Shown here one piece after another: positions 8,270 through 14,358 of a stretch of DNA of 16,453 nucleotides. The DNA comes from CAZRNB01 sp964601355 (GTDB lineage Bacteria > Planctomycetota > Phycisphaerae > Sedimentisphaerales > Anaerobacaceae): the NCBI GenBank assembly GCA_964601355.1, contig CAZRNB010000065.1:1-16453 (forward strand), written 5' to 3'. Both the position numbers and the translations under genes were made by a program. The stretch's first letter is position 1. Every line of letters starts with the position of its first letter. The notes below the pieces were generated by a model, which had not been told where the DNA came from, made no database searches, and was given only the letters and a program-made list of their open reading frames with translations.

Positions 8270-9256
8270 ATGCAGGAAGTTTCTAAAATAAAGCCCAAGT
8301 GGGCAAAAAATAAAAAGTATATGCTGGTCCGCTACAGCCGGATGAGCACGCTCGGTTTATTCGAGCACAACGAAGCACAAATGCCCAAAGTCAACACTCG
8401 AGCCGTGATAGAAACCGAAAAGGGCCTCGAATTAGGTTACATAGTAGGTCAGGTCAGCTCATACAAAGCAGGGCGTTTCAGATTAAGCGACGAGCAGATA
8501 AAGAAATATTTCGATGACAGCGGCGTGGAGCTTTCATGCGAGCCGGCCGGCAAATTCATCCGCTACGCAACCGCAGCAGATATAAACGAAGAGCAGCATC
8601 TGCAAAAAAACTCCAAAGAAGAAATCCAGTGCTGCAAACGCTTCGCCAAGGAAATGAATCTGCCGATGAAAATTGTTGACGCGGAGCATATATTCGGCGG
8701 CGAGCGAATCGTCTTCTATTTCATGGCGGACGGCCGAGTGGATTTTCGCGAGCTGGTCAAAAGACTTGCACAGGAGTATCAGACAAGAATCGAAATGCGT
8801 CAAATCGGCTCACGTGACGAAGCCAAGCTGCTCGGTGACATAGAAAGCTGCGGACAAGAATGCTGCTGCAGAAGATTTCTTAAGCTGCTTAAGCCCGTCA
8901 ATATGCGCATGGCCAAGATGCAAAAGGCTACGCTTGACCCTTCAAAGATATCCGGTTATTGCGGCAGATTGAAGTGCTGCCTGAGATACGAAGATAAAAC
9001 ATACACCGAGCTTGCCAAGCGGCTGCCCAGGAAAAACACAATAGTAAAAACCAGCCACGGCGAAGGCAAGGTTATCGATACCCAAATATTAACCCAGCTC
9101 GTCGTTGTTGAATTTGAAGATGAAAGAAAAATCGCCATACCACTCGATGAGATAGGAGAAATTTCCTGCTATGAAAGCACTGAAGAAACAGAAGAAAACA
9201 ACGCCGAGCAGAACATCAGTGAAAGTGAATATGAGCAGGAAAATGAGACGCAATAA
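8270..9256 (+). CDS. ricT: PSP1-domain protein, RicT/YaaT-like
   Basis: The product matches the PSP1 C-terminal domain family, whose best-studied member is Bacillus RicT (YaaT). RicT binds RicA and RicF in an iron-sulfur complex that affects RNase Y-dependent RNA maturation. The diagnostic stretch runs from about residue 175 to 245: cysteines at 194 and 198-200 in SCGQECCCRRF, then KISGYCGRLKCCLRYE at 226-241 with Cys231, Cys236 and Cys237. These are candidate [4Fe-4S] ligands. The N-terminal part (20-170) is the basic PSP1 region, and residues 300-328 form an acidic, low-complexity tail. The length of 328 is slightly above the Bacillus protein. The order tmk, holB, this gene, metG matches the conserved cluster known from Firmicutes. 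No strong ribosome binding site is seen; TTGAGG lies about 8 bases upstream of the ATG. The family is firm; the RicT role in this lineage is inferred. Confidence 0.9.
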   Translation: MQEVSKIKPKWAKNKKYMLVRYSRMSTLGLFEHNEAQMPKVNTRAVIETEKGLELGYIVGQVSSYKAGRFRLSDEQIKKYFDDSGVELSCEPAGKFIRYATAADINEEQHLQKNSKEEIQCCKRFAKEMNLPMKIVDAEHIFGGERIVFYFMADGRVDFRELVKRLAQEYQTRIEMRQIGSRDEAKLLGDIESCGQECCCRRFLKLLKPVNMRMAKMQKATLDPSKISGYCGRLKCCLRYEDKTYTELAKRLPRKNTIVKTSHGEGKVIDTQILTQLVVVEFEDERKIAIPLDEIGEISCYESTEETEENNAEQNISESEYEQENETQ

Positions 9257-9271
9257 TCGTTAAGGAAAAAA

Positions 9272-11290
9272 ATGCCCCGCAAAATCATCGTAACATCAGC
9301 CTTGCCTTACGCAAACGGCCCCATACACATCGGACACCTGGTCGAATATCTGCAAACCGATATCTGGGTACGTTTTCAGAAGATGTGCGGCCATCAGTGT
9401 CTTTACTTTTGTGCCGATGACACGCACGGCACGCCGGTAATGATAAGCTCACGAGCCGCCGGCGTCAGCCCTGAGCAGCTTATCGAAAAAATGCACAAGG
9501 AGCACATTGCAGACTTTGAAAGCTTTTACGTTGATTTCGATAATTACTACACTACACACTCTCCTGAAAATAAAGATTTTAGCGAGCTTATTTTCTGTCG
9601 GCTAAATGCCGCCGGCTCAATAACAAAGCGAAACGTCGAACAAACATATTGCGAGAAATGCAGGATGCCGCTGCCGGACAGGTTCGTCCGCGGCACCTGC
9701 CCGCGGTGCAAAGCACAAGAGCAGTACGGCGACTCGTGCGAGGTTTGTAGCGCCACCTATCGGCCGGCCGAGCTGATAAATCCTTATTGCGCTACCTGCA
9801 GGACAACGCCAAGCCTGCAGACATCTGAGCATTACTTTTTCAAGCTGGCTAACTACGAAAAGCAGTTAAAAGAGCTTATTGCCGGCGGATATACCCAAAA
9901 ATCGGTAGCCAACAAGCTCGATGAATGGTTCAAGGCGGGACTAAAGGACTGGGATATATCACGTGACGGCCCATACTTCGGCTTCAAAATTCCCGGAGAA
10001 GAAAATAAATTCTTCTACGTCTGGCTGGATGCGCCCATCGGATATATGGCCTCAGCCAAAAACTACTGCGACAGAAGCAATCTGGATTTCGAGCGGCTCT
10101 GGAACAGCGACGAATACGAGCTGTATCATTTTATCGGCAAGGACATAATGTATTTTCATGCGTTGTTTTGGCCGGCAATGCTGATTGGCGCAGGCTTTAG
10201 AACAGCCGACAGGCTTTTTGTCCACGGATTCCTGACCGTCAACGGCGAAAAAATGAGCAAATCACGAGGCACTTTTATTAACGCCAAAACATATCTGAAA
10301 TACCTAAATCCGGAGTATTTACGATACTACTATGCAAGCAAGCTAACCGACACCATTGATGATATAGATTTGAGCGCCGAGGACTTTATAAACAAATCTA
10401 ATTCCGATTTGGTCGGAAAATTCGCAAACCTGGCCTCGCGTTCCATACCAATGCTGACAAAAAAATTTAATGGCAGGCTCAGCCAATTGGATAAGGCCGG
10501 CGCTGAGCTAATCAATAAGCTCACCGCTGCAAAAGAAAATATTATTGAAAGCTATGAGAATCTTAAATTTGCCGCCGTGGTACGAGCTGCTGCCGCCCTG
10601 GCTGACGAAGCGAACCGATATGTCGAGCAGAATCAGCCCTGGGAAACTATCAAAACCGATCCGGAAAAAACACGAGCGGCTCTATCTGCCGTGATAAACG
10701 CCGTGAAAATCCTGACTATTTATTTAAAGCCGATTTTGCCCAAATATGCGGAAAAAGTGGAAAAATTTCTCAACCTCAATAAACTGAGTTTTTCGGATGT
10801 AAATACGATACTGGAGAATCACAAAATAAACGATTTCGAAAGATTGTTTGAAAGGATTGAAATAGAGAAGGTAAGTGCCATGATGGAAGAAAGTAAAGAA
10901 ATGCAGGGTGTGAGCACCTCCGGGGCAGCGGCTGTCCAGACCCAGCCGGTCGAGCCGTTTAAGCCGGAATGCACTATCGAAGATTTTGGCAGGATTGATT
11001 TGCGAATCGCTAAGGTCATAAAGGCTGAACCCATCGCTGGCGCCGACAAGCTGCTGCGCCTGGTTTTGGATGTTGGTGGTCCACAAAAAACGTGTATGGC
11101 CGCTATGGCACAGGCTTATAAGCCGGAAAATCTGGTCGGAAAAACCGTAATATTTTTTGCCAATCTTAAGCCCAGACAGATGAAGTTTGGCCTGTCCGAA
11201 GGCATGATTCTGGCAGCCGGTACCGGCGGAAAAGATGTCTTTATACTCTCAGTTGATGCCGGCGCAAAACCCGGACAGAAAGTGCTTTAA
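9272..11290 (+). CDS. metG: Methionyl-tRNA synthetase
   Basis: This cytoplasmic class I synthetase attaches methionine to initiator and elongator tRNA-Met. HIGH appears as HIGH at 19-22 and the KMSKS loop as KMSKS at 327-331. The connective peptide carries four CxxC pairs (127/130, 143/146, 156/159, 173/176), as in the two-knuckle zinc type. The anticodon-binding helical domain spans about 380-540. The C-terminus, from about 562 to 672, is a Trbp111/EMAP-II-like OB-fold tRNA-binding domain with DLRIAKVIKAE and MKFGLSEGMILAA motifs, used for dimerisation and tRNA binding. The total of 672 residues is normal. AAGGA at 9262-9266 lies 5 bases before the ATG. Only 15 bases separate it from the preceding gene, so co-transcription is likely. 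Confidence 0.98.
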   Translation: MPRKIIVTSALPYANGPIHIGHLVEYLQTDIWVRFQKMCGHQCLYFCADDTHGTPVMISSRAAGVSPEQLIEKMHKEHIADFESFYVDFDNYYTTHSPENKDFSELIFCRLNAAGSITKRNVEQTYCEKCRMPLPDRFVRGTCPRCKAQEQYGDSCEVCSATYRPAELINPYCATCRTTPSLQTSEHYFFKLANYEKQLKELIAGGYTQKSVANKLDEWFKAGLKDWDISRDGPYFGFKIPGEENKFFYVWLDAPIGYMASAKNYCDRSNLDFERLWNSDEYELYHFIGKDIMYFHALFWPAMLIGAGFRTADRLFVHGFLTVNGEKMSKSRGTFINAKTYLKYLNPEYLRYYYASKLTDTIDDIDLSAEDFINKSNSDLVGKFANLASRSIPMLTKKFNGRLSQLDKAGAELINKLTAAKENIIESYENLKFAAVVRAAAALADEANRYVEQNQPWETIKTDPEKTRAALSAVINAVKILTIYLKPILPKYAEKVEKFLNLNKLSFSDVNTILENHKINDFERLFERIEIEKVSAMMEESKEMQGVSTSGAAAVQTQPVEPFKPECTIEDFGRIDLRIAKVIKAEPIAGADKLLRLVLDVGGPQKTCMAAMAQAYKPENLVGKTVIFFANLKPRQMKFGLSEGMILAAGTGGKDVFILSVDAGAKPGQKVL

Positions 11291-11320
11291 CAAAAATTGA
11301 CCGTGGAGTTGAAATCGAAT

Positions 11321-11674
11321 ATGAAAAAAACACCTGAAGAAATTGCGCGAGAAGACAGCCGATACAACCCGCTGGCGATTAGGTTCGTATATGAGGGACT
11401 CGGCCGCGCCGCAAAAGAAATTGCCGATAAACCCTCCCACGTGAGCGGCCAAACGCTATGCGAAGAGCTCAGAGAGCTGGCCATTCAAAAGTGGGGCAGG
11501 TTGGCTATGCTCGTATTAAACACCTGGGGCGTCAGGACAACCCGTGATTTTGGCGAAATAGTCTATATGATGATAAAAAACCAGTGGATGAACACTCAGC
11601 CAACCGATTCTATTGATGATTTCAACAATGTTTATGACTTCAAAACCGTCTTTAAGGACCAGTTCCAGTTCTAA
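11321..11674 (+). CDS. Minf_1886-type small conserved protein
   Basis: The 117-residue product resembles the Minf_1886 family of uncharacterised proteins found in Planctomycetes, Verrucomicrobia and relatives. Recognisable pieces are YNPLAIRFVYEGL (15-27), HVSGQ (40-44), LRELA (50-54) and LNTWGVRTTRDFGEIVY (66-82). No catalytic motif, signal peptide or membrane segment is visible, so it is probably a small soluble cytoplasmic protein. I chose the ATG at 11321 over the in-frame TTG at 11297, because GGAG lies about 12 bases before the ATG and the family usually starts just before the YNPLA segment. It sits 30 bases after metG and 7 bases before the uracil-DNA glycosylase, so it is likely in the same operon. 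The function is unknown. Confidence 0.8.
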   Translation: MKKTPEEIAREDSRYNPLAIRFVYEGLGRAAKEIADKPSHVSGQTLCEELRELAIQKWGRLAMLVLNTWGVRTTRDFGEIVYMMIKNQWMNTQPTDSIDDFNNVYDFKTVFKDQFQF

Positions 11675-11681
11675 CTTTGCG

Positions 11682-12419
11682 ATGTCTAAAGAACCTGACA
11701 TAAGTAAGGTTATCCGTCAACATCTGGAGATGGAGCAATTTTTTACCGGCTTTGCCATTAAATCTGAAGTAAAAAAACCTGAGCCGCCGGTCCGGCAGGA
11801 TGATGCGGCTGCCGCCCGGAAGAGCACGGAACTGGAAAAGATCGCTGAGGAGGTTCGTCAATGCTGCCAGTGTGACCTGGGGTCGTCACGCACCAACGCG
11901 GTCCCCGGCGAAGGCAGTCCAAATGCGCGAATCTTGTTTGTCGGCGAAGCGCCCGGAGCCGATGAAGATGCGCAAGGCCGACCCTTTGTTGGAAGAGCCG
12001 GCCAGTTCCTGGATAAAATAATTGCAGCGATGGGATTGTCCCGCAGTGACGTCTGGATAGGCAATATCCTGAAGTGCAGACCGCCGGAAAACCGCGACCC
12101 ACGCCCCGAAGAGATGATAAGCTGCCTGCCATTTCTTCAAAGGCAGATAGAGATAATTAAGCCGGATATTATCGTAGCTCTCGGCGCCCACGCAGCGAGG
12201 ATGCTGCTGAATACCAATAAGTCGATAGGCCAGTTACGCGGCCAGTTTATGGAATACTATGCCGGCATCGGAAGCCGACCTATAAAGCTGCTTGCAACGT
12301 ATCATCCTGCATATCTATTGCGGAATTACTCGCCGGAAAATCGTAAAGCAGTGTGGGAGGATATGAAAAAGGTCCTCGCTGAACTGGGCCTGCCGATTCC
12401 GGAACATTCAAATAGATAA
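11682..12419 (+). CDS. Uracil-DNA glycosylase, family 4 (iron-sulfur type)
   Basis: This enzyme removes uracil from DNA to start base-excision repair. Motif 1 is GEAPGADEDAQGRPFVGRAG at 88-107, which is characteristic of family 4, and motif 2 is HPAYLLR at 208-214. The four cysteines of the [4Fe-4S] cluster are most likely Cys61 and Cys64 (CCQC), Cys132 in LKCRPPENRDP and Cys148. The first 50 residues are a variable extension without a clear fold, which is common in this family. I chose ATG 11682 because an upstream in-frame ATG at 11613 would overlap the preceding gene by 62 bases with an unlike sequence. The ribosome binding site is poor, so translation may be coupled to the gene 7 bases upstream. 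Older annotations call this family phage SPO1 DNA polymerase-related. Confidence 0.93.
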   Translation: MSKEPDISKVIRQHLEMEQFFTGFAIKSEVKKPEPPVRQDDAAAARKSTELEKIAEEVRQCCQCDLGSSRTNAVPGEGSPNARILFVGEAPGADEDAQGRPFVGRAGQFLDKIIAAMGLSRSDVWIGNILKCRPPENRDPRPEEMISCLPFLQRQIEIIKPDIIVALGAHAARMLLNTNKSIGQLRGQFMEYYAGIGSRPIKLLATYHPAYLLRNYSPENRKAVWEDMKKVLAELGLPIPEHSNR

Positions 12420-12443
12420 TATTATATCAATAATATAGATAAT

Positions 12444-12552
12444 GGTGGGGTGAACCCCACCCTACCATAGAATCGAAAGAAGGCAAAAGGTAGGGTGGGG
12501 CCTGCCCCACCATAAAACCGCATTTAGATAGTGGTGGGCTGAACCTCACCAT
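12444..12552. repeat. Cluster of GGTAGGGTGGGG inverted repeats (copies B2-B4)
   Basis: The junction between two convergent genes holds three related units. B2 (12444-12466) contains the perfect hairpin GGTGGGGT-GA-ACCCCACC. B3 (12489-12513) is in opposite orientation. B4 (12533-12552) is a degraded copy. CCCCACCCTACC at 12455-12466 and GGTAGGGTGGGG at 12489-12500 form a perfect 12-bp stem around a 22-base loop. In this position it may end transcription from both sides, although no U-run follows. The rest of the 154-base gap is AT-rich with nothing else visible. Confidence 0.7.
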
Positions 12553-12573
12553 ACAAATTTGTGTTTTTATATC

Positions 12574-13314
12574 TTACCATTGCGCTTCGATGTAAGGACC
12601 GATGGGGCCTTGTGGCTTAGGTCTTGGCCTCGATTTGAGGATGGCTTCTGCAACGGCGATGTCACTCTGTCGGGTAATTTTTATATTCGATGAGTCCGCT
12701 TCAACAACCGCAACTTTATGACCCAATGCTTCAACAAGCTGAGAATCATCGCTGATCCTGCCGTCTTTCAGGTTTTTAAGGTTTGCATAAGCCTTTTTGA
12801 GTAACGAAGCCTCAAAGACCTGCGGCGTCTGTGCTTCGTAGAGATTCGATCTATCAACAGTTTTGATTATCGTCTTCTCTTTTACTTCCTTGAGGGTTGC
12901 CGAAACGGGGCAGGCCGGTATTGCTGCGCCGTGTTTAGCGGCAGCGGCGATAACCGCATCAATCAATTCTGCCGTTACACAGCATCGCACAGCATCGTGA
13001 ATGGCGATAAGAGCGATGTCACTTTTGACAAGCTCCAGCGCCTTGCTTACGGTCTCGAAACGCTCAGCGCCGCCTAAGCAGGTCTTAACACCGAAAAATT
13101 GCAGATTGGCACCCCATTTGATATTAACCAGCTCCTGGTCTTCTGCGGGGATAGCCAAAAGAATCTGCTTTACATCATCCCGGCTGGAGAAGAGTTCAAC
13201 GCTTCGTAAAAAGACGGCTCGGCCATCAACATCTACGAATTGCTTTTTTCTTTTGCCGCCAAAGCGACTTGCAGGTCCGGCAGCACAAATTATTGCTGCA
13301 ATGTTCTTATCCAT
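12574..13314 (-). CDS. ispD: 2-C-methyl-D-erythritol 4-phosphate cytidylyltransferase
   Basis: This cytoplasmic enzyme joins CTP and methylerythritol phosphate in the MEP pathway to isoprenoid precursors. The 246-residue product shows the nucleotide-binding start AAGPASRF at 11-18 (a variant of AAGxGxR) followed by KKQF at 23-26. It also shows GGAERFETV at 81-89, IHDAVRC at 105-111 (usually HDAARP) and TVDRSNLYEAQTPQVF at 152-167. DDSQLVE is at 189-195 and SNIKITRQSDIAVAEAIL at 209-226. The last 20 residues, rich in Pro, extend beyond the usual end. No IspF domain is fused. No ribosome binding site is seen before the ATG; instead, hairpin element A4 ends 10 bases upstream. It lies 46 bases downstream of cobO in the same direction and is probably co-transcribed with it. 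Confidence 0.93.
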   Translation of the reverse strand: MDKNIAAIICAAGPASRFGGKRKKQFVDVDGRAVFLRSVELFSSRDDVKQILLAIPAEDQELVNIKWGANLQFFGVKTCLGGAERFETVSKALELVKSDIALIAIHDAVRCCVTAELIDAVIAAAAKHGAAIPACPVSATLKEVKEKTIIKTVDRSNLYEAQTPQVFEASLLKKAYANLKNLKDGRISDDSQLVEALGHKVAVVEADSSNIKITRQSDIAVAEAILKSRPRPKPQGPIGPYIEAQW

Positions 13315-13324
13315 AATTCTGAAA

Positions 13325-13355
13325 CCCCACAGTGAACTGGGGGGCTAAACATTTT
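13325..13355 (-). repeat. TTTAGCCCC hairpin element, copy A4
   Basis: Read on the minus strand, AATGTTTAGCCCC leads into CCCCCCAG-TTCA-CTGTGGGG, an 8-bp stem with one mismatch, then TTT. It lies between cobO and ispD, ends 10 bases before the ispD start, and has the orientation of ispD. It would be close enough to interfere with ribosome binding or to act as an attenuating hairpin. Confidence 0.65.
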
Positions 13356-13360
13356 GTGGT

Positions 13361-13903
13361 TTAAAAATCAATGCCGCGTCTGGAAATCATGCCTTTATCA
13401 AACGGATGTTTTACGTTTTTCATTTCTGTTACCAAGTCCGCCATTGCTATCAATTCCTTTGTTGCGCCTCGGCCGGTTAGAACAATTTCGACTGCAGGGT
13501 CTTTTTTGTCAATAATATTCTTTATATCTTCTAATTCAGCAAGGCCTTTTGAAAGGCAATATACAATCTCATCGAGGATAATCACGTCATAAAACTTTTT
13601 CTCTGCAGTTTGAGCTATTCTTTGCAGGACCTCTCTGATTGCGAGCCGTATTTCTGCAACGGCTTTTTCATCGTCAAGAGATTTAGCCATATCCCAGAGC
13701 ACATCAAGTGATTCGACCCTTATTCTGACCGCGCCCAACTTTAGCGCGAAACGCTCACCGATATCGAGAGATGGCGGCTTTAAAAATTGATAAATCAAGA
13801 CCTTATTACCCTGGCCGGCGGCACGCAACGCCAGGCCGAATGCAGCCGTAGTTTTGCCCTTGCCGTCGCCGGTATAAATCTGAACAAGCCCTTTTTCCAG
13901 CAT
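13361..13903 (-). CDS. cobO: Cob(I)yrinic acid a,c-diamide adenosyltransferase
   Basis: This cytoplasmic enzyme transfers the adenosyl group of ATP to the cobalt of corrinoids to give the coenzyme B12 form. The 180-residue product follows the CobO/BtuR family along its length. It shows the P-loop GDGKGKTT at 12-19, VLIYQFLKPP at 35-44, a Walker-B-like DVIILDEI at 106-113, VLTGRGATKELIAMADLVTEM at 141-161, and the terminal KHPFDKGMISRRGIDF. It is a P-loop enzyme and therefore unrelated to PduO- or EutT-type transferases. The start codon has no good ribosome binding site. No other cobalamin gene lies in the window, so it may serve salvage of imported corrinoids. The downstream partner is ispD. 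Confidence 0.95.
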   Translation of the reverse strand: MLEKGLVQIYTGDGKGKTTAAFGLALRAAGQGNKVLIYQFLKPPSLDIGERFALKLGAVRIRVESLDVLWDMAKSLDDEKAVAEIRLAIREVLQRIAQTAEKKFYDVIILDEIVYCLSKGLAELEDIKNIIDKKDPAVEIVLTGRGATKELIAMADLVTEMKNVKHPFDKGMISRRGIDF

Positions 13904-13950
13904 ATCAATATATTAAAGGTTAAAACGAAAATTGAAAATTAAAAAACATT

Positions 13951-13984
13951 GACGCAGAGCCACGAGCGTTAGCGAGCGGTACAA
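13951..13984. repeat. LANARGS-type short intergenic repeat
   Basis: The segment reads GCAGAGCCACGAGCGTTAGC then GAGCGG on the plus strand. Its complement translates to PLANARGSAS in one frame, a peptide I remember as appearing in many spurious predicted proteins of planctomycetes and similar genomes. It is weakly palindromic (CGAGCGTTAGCGAGCG). A 73-codon minus-strand frame over this repeat (13920-14141) is therefore not a gene. Only one copy is in the window. Confidence 0.45.
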
Positions 13985-14018
13985 AATATAGAAATTGCCC
14001 AAAATAATAAAAATCCTC

Positions 14019-14047
14019 TTGACAACACAGAATAGTCCTATAATAAT
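14019..14047 (+). promoter_or_regulatory. Strong promoter of the secreted repeat protein
   Basis: TTGACA at 14019-14024 is followed after 17 bases by AATAAT at 14042-14047. A perfect TATAAT also exists at 14039-14044 but with only a 14-base spacer. Transcription would begin near 14054, about 305 bases before the next start codon, so a long untranslated leader is predicted. Confidence 0.7.
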
Positions 14048-14053
14048 AACTAA

Positions 14054-14358
14054 GCAACATAAATAGGAGGGTGTGAAGAGATGTCATAGTCTGTTGGCCT
14101 TCACCACGTGCTGATATTTTATTGAGTATTTTCAAATACAAGAATTTGAAAGACTACTTTTATGGAGGAAAGCAGTAAAGTGCTGCGGGACAACCATTTA
14201 TCTACAGGTTCAGTTTCCTACGTGCAGACCGAAAGTACCTGCCGTCGTGCAGGCGTGTGAAAGCTAATCCGCTTTGAAGGATTCGGCTTTAAATATAGTG
14301 GTTTTTTTCGAGAGGAGGTGATGATGTAACAAAATCGTCAATTTAAAGGAGTGTAAAA
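14054..14358 (+). promoter_or_regulatory. Long structured mRNA leader, possible cis-regulatory RNA of unknown class
   Basis: This 305-base stretch has no convincing gene. It can form several stems: GTGAAG/CTTCAC (14073-14078 with 14099-14104), TTCAAAT/ATTTGAA (14131-14137 with 14144-14150), and a three-way junction closed by AGGAAA/TTTCCT (14166-14171 with 14214-14219). That junction encloses GCAG/CTGC (14172-14186) and AACC/GGTT (14192-14210). Further stems are ACGTGCA with TGCA..CGT (14220-14256) and AAGC-AATCC with GGATT-GCTT (14261-14289), the last followed after 12 bases by a T7 run. Near the end are a full-consensus AGGAGGTGAT, a start-stop ATGTAA, and the real ribosome binding site. 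The segment ACCGAAAGTACCTGCC is loosely like the B12 box of cobalamin riboswitches, but its length differs by two and the other conserved blocks are not convincing. I cannot place it in any known riboswitch class. Confidence 0.45.

Noticed and set aside
11613..11681. 23-residue upstream extension of the uracil-DNA glycosylase
   Set aside because: It overlaps the preceding gene in another frame and reads as low-complexity Ser/Thr sequence. The ATG at 11682 is more likely.
13920..14141. 73-codon minus-strand frame
   Set aside because: It covers a short dispersed repeat and the promoter and leader of the opposite gene, and its product contains the LANARGS string typical of spurious calls.
14162..14260. 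32-codon plus-strand frame in the leader (starts MEESSKVLRD)
   Set aside because: No ribosome binding site precedes it, and the stretch coincides with the three-way junction and following stem, so RNA structure explains it better.
14162..14260. Cobalamin riboswitch, considered on both strands
   Set aside because: Partial matches to the B12 box (plus strand) and to the CCCGCAAC block (minus strand) appear, but spacing is wrong and the full set of conserved blocks is missing on either strand.
14160..14290. RNase P RNA, SRP RNA or c-di-GMP riboswitch
   Set aside because: GAGGAAAG resembles the RNase P start and GGAAAGCAG resembles SRP RNA, but the rest of each conserved core is absent.
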